NCBI GenBank assembly: GCA_026874595.1
Contig: CM049306.1
Location: 32,256,019 to 32,320,018 of the forward strand
Origin: Sipunculus nudus
Lineage: Eukaryota; Annelida; Sipuncula; Golfingiida; Sipunculidae
Length of the DNA stretch: 64,000 bases
Direction: 5' to 3'
Shown: positions 1-14,800 of the stretch, in pieces
Numbering within the stretch: the first letter of the stretch is position 1
Layout: each line of letters opens with the position of its first letter
The notes under the pieces: generated by a model
What the model was told of the DNA's origin: nothing
Seen by the model: the letters and a program-made list of their open reading frames with translations, nothing else
Database searches by the model: none
Position numbers and translations under genes: made by a program

Positions 1-17
1 TTGACAAGCAACTACGT

Positions 18-1672
18 GTATCCGCCAAAATCAGAGTAGGACCGGGTTAAGTGAGGCATGGATTGAGAAGCATGTGTAACATATTAGAATGGATGTCTGC
101 CACATAAACATGATTGTAGGTGGTGCCACCTGTTATTTGAACGAGAAACTATCCAAGATGTATACACATGCAAAATTTCAGGTTGTAAAGTCAAACCACT
201 GCAAAGATATGAGTGATTTTTATCCCACAAACAGATGGACTCTGTGCAAAAATGGCTGCAGGTGGCGCCACCAATTTTTGTTTATGTTATAAAGCTATCC
301 AAGGGCTACATTTGTGTAAAAAATTTTTCCTGATTGGTAAAACGAGTCCGGAGATAAAGGCATTAATGTCTGCAGCATGAACGTGAATGTATGTGGCGCC
401 ACCTGTCATAAAATCAAGAAAGCTATCCAAGATATATACGCATGCCAAATTTCAGGTAATTTGGTCAAATCACTGCAGAGATATGAGTTATTTTATCCCA
501 CGGCAGACAAACAGATTGACGCTGTGCAAGAATGGCTGCAGGTGGCACCACCATTTTTTGTGTATGTTATAAAGCTATCCAAGGGCTACATTTGTGAAAA
601 TTTTTTTTCCTGATTGGTCAAACGATTCCAGAGATACAAGCATTGATATTTAGAGTGTGAACGTGAATGTAGGTGGCGCCACCTGTCATAAAATTAAGAA
701 ATCTATCCAGGATATATATGCATGCCAAATTTCAGGTAATTTGGTCAAACCACTGCTGAGATATGAGTGATTTTAACCCACAGCAGACAAACAGATGGAC
801 GCTGTGCAAGAATGGCTGCAGGTGGTGCCACCATTTTTGTGTATGTTATAAAGCTATCCAAGGGCTACATTTGTGTAAAATGTTTTTTCCTGATTGGTCA
901 AACGATTCCAGAGATATAAGCATTGATGTCTAGAGTGTGAATGTGAATGTAGGTGGCGCCACCTGTCATAAATCAAGAAAGCTATGCGGGATGTATACGC
1001 ATTCCAAATTTCAGGTAATTTGGTCAAACCACTGCAGAGCTATGAGTGATTTTAACCCACGGCAGACAAACAGATGGATGCTGTGCAAAATTGGCTGCAG
1101 GTGGCGCCACCATTTTTGTGTATGCTATAAAGCTATCCAAGGGCTACATTTATGTAAAAAAATTTTCCTGATTGGTCGAATGGTTCTCGAGATATGAGCT
1201 TGTATGTCTGCAGCGTGAACGTGAATGTAGGGGCGCCACCTGTCATTAAATCAAGAAAGCCATCTAGCATGTATACGCATGCCGATTTTCAGGTGAATTA
1301 GTAAAACCACTGCAGAGATATGAGTGATTTTAACCAAAGGCAGATGAACAGAAGGACACTGTGCAAAAATGGCTGCAGGTGGCGCCACCATATTTTGTGT
1401 ATGTTATAAAGCTATCCAAGGGCTACATTTGTACAAATTTTTTTTCCTGATCAGTTAAACGGTTCCCGAGATGGGGTTTATGTGTTGAAACAGACGCACA
1501 AATGGACGCTGGGCAGAGAGGAAAGGTCAGAGGTCAAGGCCAATTGGTTAGGCACCAGTTCACATGTGACTATTTGTATAAGTTTCAAAAAAATCCGTCC
1601 AGTAGTCTCAGAGAAGTTCCTTGGAAATGAACGCGGCCGCGGCGGCGGCGAAAACTTCGTTTTGGCGGATAC
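18..1672. mobile_element. Repeat-array element bounded by short inverted repeats
   Basis: The 13-base sequence GTATCCGCCAAAA at 18-30 recurs inverted at 1660-1672. Between them lies the five-copy ~280-bp tandem array and a unique right shoulder with a GCGGCCGCGGCGGCGG-like GC patch near 1631-1650. A tandem core between inverted ends resembles the pearl-type and Helentron-type non-autonomous elements described in bivalves, but I see no diagnostic terminus, so the class is open. Confidence 0.45.
85..1460. repeat. Tandem array, ~280-bp dimeric unit with GGTGGCGCCACC palindromes
   Basis: About five diverged copies follow one another. The palindrome or a near version occurs at 119, 261, 392, 541, 672, 821, 952, 1100, ~1229 and 1379, so spacing alternates between ~131 and ~149 bases. 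Each 280-bp unit is therefore two ~140-bp halves, one with the palindrome followed by TGTCATAAA and one followed by ATTTTTGTGTATG. Open frames here are by-products of the repeat. Confidence 0.9.
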
Positions 1673-2865
1673 AAAAATGGGCCTAATTGACATGTGAAAG
1701 GATACGTTTCATAAACAAAAAAATGTGCAAATGTAATTAACTTTTCAACAGTTAAATATATTGCCATATGAGCTATAAATTAATCCCTTTAAAGTTTGCC
1801 AAATATTCCTGATTCACAAAGTTTAACAGTATTATTAATTTCAAGGCCCAGCCAACTTTAAGAGATATGAAATGCTACAAAGTATATATATCTGATTAAA
1901 TCTTAAAAGATTTCAATGAGCACTTACATCATATCCTAATGTTTTATCACATGTGAATATTAGGACTTAAATCCTGATTTTTTTTTTGTAAAATTGAAGG
2001 GGTGGGTGGGGGGAGGAGTCTCTGTGGTTACAGCTGCTGGCTGACAAAAATGTGAAATTATAAGATTCATCTTGTTTATTGTACTGGTATGTACTTGTTT
2101 ATTGTATAATGGGGTTGAAGGAAATGGGGAGAGAGACAGAGAGAGAGAGAAAGGCTCTCTGTGGTATTAACTGCAAAAGGCCTGACCCAGCTCCACTACA
2201 CAGAGGGAGCTGGCCAGGTGTGAAATGATCACATAACAATGTGGGAGCTGAGGGCTAGCTCTAGTACACTTGATGGCTTGATGTAAACAATATTTGACAT
2301 GGTGCTTGAAAAATTGAACAAAATCTACAGTTTTTGATTAATTGGTTTCACATTTTAGATTATAAAAGATTATTTGTACAAATAGTGAAATAAATCAACA
2401 GTGCTTACAGGAAGAAAAAGTGCCATGGCCAAATTTAGCATTATCCTCGCTGTGACCTTGACACATTTTTCATGGTCATCCAGGTTTAAACCTAACCTAG
2501 CACTTCTTAAGTTGCAACAATGCTGCAAGTTTGGTAACTGTACCTCAAATTCATTTAGAATTATTGCATAAACATCATATATCTGTGACAGATGGACAGA
2601 CGGCACGATGGAAAGATGGATAGACGATTTCTATTTCTTTGTCCCTGCTGACCGGGCCTTTGGCGAAAGTGGGGGACAATAAATTCCTGCACTGTTATGG
2701 ATAGACCTAGTACATTTCTTGTCATCAGTAAAAGAAGTAAAAAATTTTTCATCTGCTGTATTTTTTTCTTTTTTTAAAACGGTGGTTTTCAAAGGAAACT
2801 CAAATCCAGCGGTAGTTTTTTTTTTTATGAGCACGGTGTCGTATATATATAGATACAGCTGTTAC
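1673..2865. other. ACOX 3' flank, no gene recognised
   Basis: AT-rich sequence with a GA-rich patch near 2130-2150. At 2585-2640 there is a GACAGATGGACAGACGG-type stretch of the kind seen at the end of several dispersed repeats here. The terminal ACOX exon should lie here or to the left of the window; I searched the minus strand for a short exon ending in an SKL-like tripeptide and did not find a convincing one. Confidence 0.5.
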
Positions 2866-3001
2866 CTCTTCTTTGTTGATCGGTGACTTCTTGGCCCATT
2901 CATACAGCTTTGGGTACACGTTCCCATCGTAACAGCCAAGAACAGAATTAAGGGTTCGGTCATCCCAATCAAAGGCATCCACCAGACTCACAGCATCAGG
3001 C
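2866..3001 (-). CDS. ACOX1: ACOX exon 14
   Basis: It encodes [20 protein letters not shown] and then [26 protein letters not shown], the conserved tail found about 15 residues before the PTS1 signal. A GTAACA donor follows. If this donor were unused, the frame would run to a stop at 2800 through low-complexity Lys-rich sequence without a PTS1, which I consider unlikely. Confidence 0.93.
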
Positions 3002-6000
3002 CTAAGGGTAAAAATGTTATTATCCATCCTAGTGGTATAGACATAATTTTGATGTGACAAGTGAGTTTTTGTGTGGACACAAAATGGCATCCCCCATGAG
3101 TGGCATACAGCAAGGGACCCATGGGTCACGGCGCTCAGCTATTATATATAATCACAAAATATGATTTGGATTAGGGGGTAGACAAATGGTAGTTTTCTGT
3201 GGTAATATAAGCTGTATTATGAGATGATGATATTTAACTCATGTTATGTAAGATTTGGATAAAATCCTGGGATACAGAGAAGAGGATTGATGTCAATTTA
3301 CATTATTTACATTTGGAAAAGGAGTCCAATTGTCACACAGGTTTTGACTTTGTCTGATGATGCAAGTATACACCATTTTGTCATGTTTATCATGTAACAT
3401 TTATGAGTATTTATTAGGTTTCAGTCAACCAAAATTGATGAGAATCCAGGATATACAAATTTCACAAATTTAAATAATGATCATAAGTACCTGGTTTTAT
3501 GGCCTTAATTTATATTTAAAAAAATATTATATTCACTTTTGAATACTTTCACATCTATCCACACTTTAAAAAAGCAAGAGTCTTATGACAATTATTATTA
3601 TTATAGACATTGTAATGAGAACTTGTCTAAGATCTGATTTTTTTATCATAATGAGTAAACTGAAAATTGGCATGTTTAATTTTATTAACTGAAAGAAAGG
3701 AATTCATAGTATAAATTTTGAATAACTTAAAGCATCATGTGACAGCTGATACAGCCATGAGTCTTAATGTAATTAGTCAAACATATTGACATCTTTAATG
3801 AGCAATTGAGTAATATTTTAAAATGTTGACATATTTTAATTTTTGTTTTAATTTTGCAATAAATATAAATAAACAAACTGAAACACTTGGAAAATCTCAG
3901 GAAATTCAGATTAATTTAATATAATCAACTGCATCCTTCTCTATAATTAATTTGCTTCATATAATCCCTAATAGTAAATAACAATTTGTTTTAATTAATC
4001 TTTTCATTATTTTTTAAATTAAAATGAAAACATTATTTTTTAAATTAAAATGAAAACATGTAAACAAGAAATTACAGGGAAACCCATTTATTGTTTGAAT
4101 TTGTCTGCATGGATCTAGAGGCAGGTTACACTGCTTGCAAATGCTCTCTTTGCTGTATGCAACTGCCAGGGTACTGCCAAAGGATGTTTGATCCTATATG
4201 AGGCAGGGTTTTCCCAGTTTGAATATGATGAAATTTGGCAAACTCTGTGACACCTTTCAGGAGGGGCAGTGGTACTGATATATTATTTTGTCAAAAAGCT
4301 AAAAACAATCTAAATGCAATCTCTGCTACATATTCACCCCACATACATGTTTCAAGTATATATTTGTAGGTCCATGGTACTGTTCATTAGATATAGTAAA
4401 TCTTACAATTACACAAACCAATGAAACCCTGATAACGTGGTCACATGTACACAGTGGTTGTCTTAGTTAGGTCTAATACAAAGAGCAAAATGAAATCAGG
4501 ACTGTGTACAACTATTCTTTTTTTTTAGGTGGTTGCTATAGAGAGGTGGCATAGGGCATGGCTTTAATGCTTTGTGAAGAAGTGAAAATATAATTAACTG
4601 ACCTGATTTCGTCTAGAAGTTTCAATTCCACTTGTCTGGCCAGGTCAAGTTGGTCAAGGTTGAGGGCTCCTGTCTGTTAAATGAAATAAGATATGTTACA
4701 TTATAAGAAGTTTCATCAAGTCTTTGAAGGCATCTGCAGATTTCACAGATAATAAGAATTACTGAAAATTATCTCACTGTACAGAATCACACTCACAAGA
4801 GTATGACAGCTGATTTCAGTTTTTGGGCTTTGGAATCTCTGGCTTTACTGAGCATTAAACTAGTAAACATTATAATGCTTGCCACTAACTTGTTTATATG
4901 AGAAGACACAAGGCTGGAATATTTGTATTCAACTGGATTGTATCCATTTAGAGTAGGCCTGCACCAAATAATTTGCAATCTTGGGATTAGGCATTCACAA
5001 TTGTGCTGGGTTCCAGTCTAAATATTTCTTGTTTTTTAGTCAATCAAAAATTGACAAAAAATTCAGTGCGGAGATAGTACTTAATGGATGCAGTGCAGTT
5101 GAAAACAAAGATTCCATCCTTGTGCTTATCTTTATAACAAGGTTACAATGTTTCTGTAACTTACTGGTAACATTATTCAGTATTTTCATTATTTAGTATT
5201 TAAAGGCAATGAAATGTTTATAAAGTAGATTGAAAACTACTGTGAACAAACATTTATGATAATAGGGATTCAAGTGCCTGTGTAGAGCATTACTATCTTT
5301 GAACCACAGCTTTCTTCTTGAGGTAAAAGATAAAGAAGAGCCTTTAAATTTGTTCAGTTTATGAAGATTTCTTTTATATCAAATCCTGTCAGAGACATTG
5401 ATTATCTTATGTGTACCAGTAAAAGTCAAATGAAAATTACATAGATTCCTAAGTATAATAATAATAGCTTATAACCATGCAGTAACAATGTTTTAGTTTT
5501 TTTTTTCAAATATACTGGTATATTGCACCAGTCCTTTTATGACAGAGTTCATAATTTTCAAATATGAAAAAATCTCTACTCCGTACAAAGTTCAAACATT
5601 GAGCTTTGCAGTGCATTTTTCTGTCCTTATATCCAATCTGCGGACAGCTTTTTACCATTTGAATTTTTTAAGACCTTATTTTAGTGAAAATATTTACTGA
5701 CATCCTGGCGTTGTCAATTTTCTAATTTTATAATATTTAAAAAAAAATTTTAACTCATAAGCTTGAAACCACAGAAGATGTGTCACAGAATATATATGTA
5801 AAGAAGAGGTAAAATGAATGATTAACATCATTACACATAAATGAGTGCAAGCTTAAATTACCTCCAGGAATTCTCCTGCTGTCACCACTATTCGGTGTAT
5901 ACCATACATGGTACATAGGTCCCTGAGTACACGATGCACAGCAGGGTCTGTCTTCACGTGCTGAAGGCTCTCAACAAAGTTTGACATCACAAAGCCATCA

Positions 6001-8726
6001 ACATGGGCCTATAAAAGTAAAGCATACACTGACATTTATACCTGAAGGCTTGTTTGCATCAATATATAATCATCTCATATAACCCTAAAAAATTCACCCA
6101 GACTATAAACAGTAAAATTTATTTCAATATTATTTGCAAATCAGATATCATCACTCTTCTTTTGGGAAAATAAGATATCATCACTTTTCTTTTGGGCAAT
6201 TTGATTCAACAAATCAAAAATGTTCATGCTTCTTTCAGGCAATGTGATTTAGCAAATCAGATCTCATCACTTTTTGGGGGGAGGCCGGGGGGGGGGGGGG
6301 GGGGGGGGGGATGCCGGATTCAGGAAATCAGATAATCACTCTTCTTTTGAGCAATGTGTACCATCACTCTTTTTTGGGACAATATGACTCAACAAATCAG
6401 ATATTATCACTATTCTTTTAGGCAATGTGTATCATCAGTCTTCTTTTGGGCAATGTGATTAAACATATAAGATAAATGAACATGCTTCTTTTAGGCATTA
6501 TGGTTCAGTGAATCAGATACAGTCACTCTCCTTTTGGACAATGTGTATCATCATTCTTCTTTTTAGCAATGTGCATGTGTCATCACTCTTTTTTTGGGCA
6601 ATGTGATTCAGCAAAACAGATACCATTACTATTTCTTTTGGGCAATGTAATTAACCTTACAAATCTTGTACAGCACTTTTTTATGGTTATTGAATGACAG
6701 ACATCCCTTTCCATTGGTTAATTCAATATTGTCCACATATTCATACATGGGTAAATTACAATGCTTAAACAATATTTGAGTTACCATAGTATCGTAATAT
6801 ATTGTGCACCAATATATTCTTACAGCATTACATATTCAAACATCCTTTTGGTATTATACAGAATGAAGGTAGTAATTTAAGCTTAGCCATGGTCATTTTA
6901 CTTTCATAGGGTAGGAAGTCAGGCAATGTAATTAACCTTACAAATCTTGTACAGCACTTTTTTATGGTTATTGAATGACAGACATCCCTTTCCATTGGTT
7001 AATTCAATATTATCCACATATTCATACATGGGTAAATTACAATGCTTAAACAATATTTGAGTTACCATAGTATCGTAATATATTGTGCACCAATATATTC
7101 TTACAGCATTACATATTCTAACATCCTTTTGGTATTATACAGAATGAAGGTAGTAATTTAAGCTTAGCCATGGTCATTTTACTTTCATAGGGTAGGAAAT
7201 CAGGCATTTTACTGTATATCGTTCTTTAAAGCTGTGTGCTGTACCAGGGGCTTTCTCATTCACTTAGTCACTGTTCTTGAAGCATCTAAATAATGATATA
7301 AGGTATTGTACAAGTTCACTTTAAGTTGAGATGGACCATATATACTGACCTGATGCATTGTAATTCTGAATATTTACAAATGAATTATGTATACTTTTGA
7401 TCATATCTTTATATCAGCCTTCAGGCAGCAATACCTGCATTATGCCAGAAGGGCACTCAGCCACTCAGCCAATAAGGTTGCCCTCAATCCAGCATGCAGT
7501 TAATATTAAAGTGTGATGTTATCAAGTCCACACCATTTGAGTCAGAGTTTAGACCACTCAAGTCCAAAGCCAAGGCCTTACCAGTAATTAAACAGTGTTT
7601 GTCCACTTTCCTCGATTGGAGTCATTTGGAATGAGTCCAAGTCTGAGTCCAATACAAATCTCCATACGAAAAGAAATTTAAAAATGAAAGTTAAAATTAC
7701 CAAATGTATTCTTATTTCAAAGTTTACAAATATTATCAACTTCAATGTTTAAATGACATTTAACTCCATCTGCAGAGCTAAAGCTGTTATATTTGGTTGT
7801 TATATTCTAATAGCAGTATGCCTATGTATATCAGATTAATACCAGTAGTATGTGTCAGAAATTGTTTTCCCACTGGAATCAAGTAAGGCACAAGGTACAA
7901 GAAAGGCCCAAATAATTCATACCCGACTGCGAACACAAAGCAGTGACTTAAACTACGATCTATATAGAAGACACCTATCCAACGACCCAAAATGTCAATG
8001 TGGATACGAAACAGAAAATGCTGAACATTATCTGCTGCAATGCCAACTCCATGTCAATTCTAGAAATAATTATCTCCCCCAAGATATATCTGTAGAAGAA
8101 CTCCTCTATGGTAGCGCATATGCAAACAACACCAGAAATGAAGAAATCTTTACATCTGTATGTTCATACATAGAAAACACAAACCGGTTCAAAACATAAA
8201 AATCTCCCACAACACCTCCAAAACACAGACATACAACTATAACACTTCCACTTACCAAACATCCACTACCAAACACAACCCCTACCATAACACTGAATAC
8301 TGCCATCTTTTTATATTTTATATTTTATATTTTATACTAGAAATATTAGGGAGAGAGTCAAGATAAGCTTTAAGTAGCTTGCACTTAATCCCATTGATGT
8401 CTGTACCATAAGATATGTGCATATTCAATAAAATATCTCAAACAAAAATCAAGTAAGACTTGGCCTAATTTCTCAATTCCTTGCTAAGAGTCCCAGGTTA
8501 AGAGAGTATATTTATCACCTTTGCTGCATCCACCAGCTGGACAGAATTCTGATTCCACACAAGGTGCTGTTGTTTTCCTGCTTCCAGCTGTGACTGTAAC
8601 TGTTTTGCTAAGTAAGCTATCTTCCTGAAAGAAACACATAAGTTTATTATGCAAGCTGCTTTGAGAAAGGAATATTGTCAGTACCACACAAGTGGAACTG
8701 CAAGGCATTCTTTAATTGAATTTCCC

Positions 8727-8810
<84 letters not shown>

Positions 8811-11800
8811 TATATTTATATAGAACATAAATTAAGGTTAATCCTCAATTGGTGTCAATGAATAATCACACAATCTTCAGTTTCCAGCTCTGAGGTCTGT
8901 AGCAATAATAATTTATTAGACTCAAGTCGGTTGTGGGCTTATATAACTTAGTGATGATCCATATGCCATAATGGTTAACATAGCAATTCACTCTTACTTC
9001 ATAGCAACACTTAAGTCAGTCTGACCTAAGTACAAATTGTCTTGTACTTGTACATCAGATGATGTAAGACTTGTCTTGTACCACTGGGTGAATCTATGAT
9101 ATCTGCGTAACAGTTGGCAATAAAGCAGGATCTGGTCCAGCCAAAATCCTGATTGGGGTTTAGGCCAGACTATTACCATATTATATATATTACCATATGG
9201 TAAATCCCCATTGGGATAGGTCTGACCAAATGCTGATTGGTTCGACCAAATATTGATCGGGATTCTGTCCAATCCAAACCCCAATTAGACTTAGTCAAGA
9301 CGAAATCCTGATTCAGATTGAGCAAACAAATTACTTAATTATGCATTCAGCACTTAGTTCAGGCTATTCACAAACTTAAATCTTTAATTTCATCATTACA
9401 AAACCTAATTATGCTCCAATAAACTTCTTCTGGTAATACACATAGTTGCTACTATGAATCACTTAAGTGGGACAAATATAACTTGATAAATGAAAATCAT
9501 TCTGGCTTGCATTAAAGAAAATTGCAATTTATATGTATTTACCTTGATTATATTTTTATAATATTAATAAGTTATATTTATTTAGGCTGAAAGACTGAGG
9601 AACACTGACAGTCAGTGTATTGTAAACACAGATACTAGTAATTGAAATTCAATCAAATTATCAACGGATAAATATCTACATAATTCATGTTAAAGTTTGT
9701 AATACAAAATTCCATTTTATATTAGATGAATGATAATTGCAGTATTCTGAAATATATAATTACAACATGACCTACATGCACCATATAAATCAAGATAATT
9801 AAATTTTGTATCTAAAACATTGAAAATGAAATGCTTAATAAATATAAACATTTTACAATTAAAATCGGCCTTGTGGACATGAAGTCAAAATGCAGATACA
9901 GTCATGAGCTTGTTCAGGGGTATGTATGGGTGGCCATAACCTTGAATTGTTTAGACAGGAAGTCATTTCCTTTGTTATTAATTTAAGATCAGGGTTATGG
10001 CTGGGCTGAATCCCGATCAGGATTTGGTCTGGATCATTTGCCAATTGGTCATGATGGGGTTCTGGGTCTTAACATATATATGCCTTAAGATGTATTGGTC
10101 TGAGTTGTACAGATGTGTATACTTGAGTACTCCAGTAACTGTTATACACACCCGTATGCCCTGCAGTGGAACGATTGGACCAGGAGGGGATGCCTGTGAC
10201 AGTCTCTCTGGGTATGTATCGGTGGCTGCTCAGGCCTTCTACTCAGGTACTCAATGCCTCCTGTCAGCTGCTCACCAGCCTGGGCTCTAGCAAATGTCTT
10301 CATTAAATACCTGAAAACAAATGAACAACCATATCTCAGTTATACCTACTGAATATTATGGCCAGAATGATATATTATATCACAATAGGGTATGTATTTG
10401 ATACTACTGCGATATTATATCTATAAAATATAACATCACTGTTCTGTAATGGAGCTGCATCTCTTACACTGTTGTCAAGTGTAACATAAATTCTACTCAT
10501 TTCACTTACCTCTATAGTCCATTTCACCACCTGCTGTATTCCTGATTTTTGTGGATAATTTTCTTAACAGTTTATATTTTTCGATTATTTCATAAAATAC
10601 TACATATGTAGGTGACAACCTAATATGGCAATTAAGAAATTAACAGTAAATCCCCAATTTATGTTTCCCAACTTTTAAATCTAATCACAATGACCAGCCA
10701 GATATGGCATGTCCATGTATGAGTAGCCATCTTTGTTTTAGCTGGTAATATTTTTTAGAGTGTTTATATGACATCATCCAAACAGCAGCTGTCAATTGAT
10801 GTTGTTTTTGCAAGTGACCAATGGCCTTGACCGTCATAAGTAGGTCTGATATGTTGTAAAATGTAGACTGAATTTCTCATATTTTTCAAATAATTCTGTT
10901 TCTTTAATAGTGTGTAAGATAGGTATTTATTTCCCCTTGTAAAAATTAGGTAATTTAATCCTCTACTCTACCCTATAATTGTTTCCCTTGAAATGTAACT
11001 AATAAAAAATTTCATAACAAAAAACATGTAGACATTAGGGGATGAAACAGACTATGGGTATATGGCACAGGCTACATTCACATTATAGCCTTCATCAGAA
11101 AGGTATGAATTCATCCCTGTTCATGTGTGTTTCACATCATAACTCATGGAGACATGAACAGGATCTTATGAAATTTTCAAGGCATTATGGGAATTGGCCC
11201 ATGAAGAATTGATTTGATTTTGGTGTGGATCCAGCAACTGGGAAAATGGGCCAAATAAGTGAATGCAAACATTTTTTCGGAGCATCCCACAAAAGGGAAC
11301 CCCAACCCACATGATGTAGGCTTGCATTCCTTAGAATGCAGATTTCTAGTTTCAATATATTTTATTATTTTAATTCTTTATTTTACATAGAGCTCACACT
11401 TGATATTCATTACTGGTTCTCTCTGTTTAAAAGAAATCCTTTGACATCTGGAAACCATGCCTAGCATGTTATCTGCGAACAATGATTAACAATATATTTC
11501 TCTACAGTAATTATATTTTAACTTCTTGCAAAACCAGTCACACAGTGAAATAAGTCTACAACTTCAGCCTTCTTATCAACAGCACAGAATCAGCCCACAA
11601 TCAGTTCAGGGGTGGCCACAGAATTTGATACTAGAGAAGGGGGGGGGGTTTACTCACAGTGTAGAAACATTTTCAAAATTTAACTTGCAATGGTACAATC
11701 ATGGGTTGTTAAAATGCATCATAATGCAAAATCCTGCTGTTTTATTTGCATTATACATTTATTTTCTTATTTCCTAAATATATATAGTCAAAAAAGGGGG

Positions 11801-14800
11801 ACCCCCTGTGCCCCCCTCTAAATCCAGCCTTGCAGTTTATACCTAATCCTTCAAAGCAAGTCCACTTAAACAAAAACAAACAGTGAAAAATATCAAAATT
11901 TTTTACTGTGAAATAAGTTTAATTATTTAAAATTTAACACTCAAAATCTTATAAAGATCCTCATAGAGTCACACAAATAATAATATAGCAATCCAAAGTA
12001 AAGTGTAGTTGGTATCTGAACTTACTTTAAACAAATCTGTGGGTTACTAACCTTGCTACCTGAAGATAAAGGACAGTGTTCTCTCCTTCTACAGTCACTC
12101 CAGCCAGCTGGTCACAGTACGTATCACACAGACCGCTGGCTAGCAGAAACCCATGTCCCCCACATGAGCGTCGGCAGGATTCTATCCCCTCCATCTGTAT
12201 GTCTGTGCAGAATGCTTTCAGCCCAGATGACTGAACATGAAGCTGATTGAATATAAAATTTAATATAAACAATTAAAAAATATTAAGAGTTATATATTTA
12301 AAATTAAATGCTTTATAAATGCTATCAATGAAAACTGATCTGTAGATCAATCTAGTAGTACACAACAGGAATATGGGCCAAATAGGTGAATGCAAACTTT
12401 GTTGGGAGAACTTATGCACCAATGAACCTGGGTACAGGGCTTTTAAATGAATAAAAACATGGGCTGTGGAGTTCCCCACATTAAGGACCACCCACATGGT
12501 GGAGGCCTGTATTTCTGATAATGCATAATTCTAGGTTTAAATAAAGTACCTCTCCTTAATATACTCCTGTATCTTACCTCTGGCAGACCAGTGAAGTTGC
12601 CCTCCCTCATCAATTCCTGCTGTTGATCGTATGTGTCCAGCATGTAGCGGTGGGCGAAGTGGAATGCATATGCAGTTGCAATGTATGGAAATATCTTGTA
12701 CTGCTGGGTCTGGAAGTCCAGGACTTGTGGCTCTGGTCCCCTGTATAATGTAATTACATGATGAAAACTGTAACCGTGGTCATCTTCATATTCATTTGAC
12801 ATTTCAAATGTGATATTTGTGGAAAAAAATAATTAAAAAATCCTCTGTGACTGATACTGCAGCCATTACATCAGATTGTTTCCATGGTAACAAATGCTCA
12901 AGCTGAGTCTTATAATACCTATCATGTACTCCAGTACAAAATTTGCTACCTGTTACATCCAAAGTGTAGGATAAACACTGTTTCACACTACAAAATTTTA
13001 CTTCCAAAATACCGAATTCAACATATGGTATTTGATACACATTGTGCTCAAACTTCATCAGAAAAAAAGGGTATCAAGTACCATATATGATAAGGTATTC
13101 AATTCACTTCTCCTATTTTACACTTTGTTTGCAGTTATAGTGCATATGCATGATTATTCTTCCTACTGAATATGCATTATGAAAATTGTATTTGAAACAC
13201 ACACTACATAATATGTGTTCACACTGCATTAATGCAAATACTGTTTTAATGAATATGGTATCAAAACTGCCTCCCAATGTTGATTCACCAGTGCAGATTG
13301 AAACATAAAATTTATACGGTTGTTTTTTAACAGAACATGGTTATGAAAAACAGAATTTGATACCGTATTCAGTGGAAATGGTTATATTTAACAAGTGCAC
13401 TGCATACTTGCATAATAGGCCCATAGTGTCTCTGGTGACCTCTGACCTCATTAAATATGCATGAATTTTGATGAGAAGGTAATTCAGGTGCGTAAATAGT
13501 AAATATGTACAATGAGTTTCATGAAAATCCATAGGTGCTTCCATAGTGCAATGACTTCTGAACTTATTAAATATGCATCGATAATATATTTTATTGATTA
13601 ACATTTCTGATGAGTTTTATCAAAATCCTTCTTATTCTTCATAAGTTATCGTGGCAACATCATAATTAAGTAGCCAGGTGACCCATGAGTTAATTTAATA
13701 TGCTTAGATGATGCCCATAATCAAACTCAGGTGAGATAATCTGTTGGTTAGTAGTTTCGTGAAAATTGTTCAAAGCCCATGTAAGTTATCATGGTGACAC
13801 TCAAAGTTAATGGACTGACAGATAGTCGAACAGATGGTGGGTATACCATAACACTCCCGTCATATGACAGGCTTATAATAAGGTTACCAAGGCAGGGCAG
13901 TTCTGAAGTGTAACAATAGGTTTTACTGTAGAACAGAGGTTTTACCTTAAATTATTGAAGGAATAATGTTGAAGTGACCAAGTTTTACGTTTGGTAGGAG
14001 AACTTTGGGACATCTAACTGTATGTAGGATTTTGGATTGGTAGGTTGAACAGTTTCAAAACATGCCTTCTTAATGGACAGCCAGACAGAACGATGGATGG
14101 CAAGACGGGCAGATGATTGACAAAGGACCATCACTATAGCTCACATGACTTATAGTCAGCTGAGCTAAAAATGCAGGCAATTTTACCCTGGTGTCAGTTC
14201 TGACTGCCTCCTCACAGAACTGTAACGAGTTGCTACGGTTACAGCCTGAGACAGTCCCTCCTTTGCATGTCCGACAAGATGAGCTCTAACCATGATCATG
14301 GTACCATAGTTGGCCTTTTCTGACCCCTTCACAGTGAATGTTCCATTTGGTGACACCTAAGCAAACAAGAAACATTTCATGATTTTACAGTACAACAGAA
14401 AATCATTTATCCAACAACTTTGATGAAGATAAATTTCTTAATGAACAGTGCACTGGTTATACATTACTCCTATTAATTAATAGGTCATATTCCATTTAGT
14501 TCTGACAGTATTTCATTGGCTTCTTGTGACATTAAGACTATTTTATCGTAGGCATCAAACTGTTGCCAATGGGCTGGTATCTGTTCTGCTGACAATGAAA
14601 ACCCTAAATCTTCAGAATACTGACTCGCTAGCTAAGTAATTACTTATAGTTGTGAATCAGTTGAGTATGCTTCAGTATTAAAGCGAAATGGATTTCTCAA
14701 CAAACTGATCTTAGCCTAATATTTTTTTAACTGTATTCCTGTAATAGCATTATTAGATGCAGGAATGTTTGGGACAGCACAACGTGACATCACCTTGTAA

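Noticed and set aside
89-1197. Several 60-86-codon frames in the left array
   Set aside because: They repeat with the 280-bp unit, differ in frame and stop positions, and show no conserved protein.
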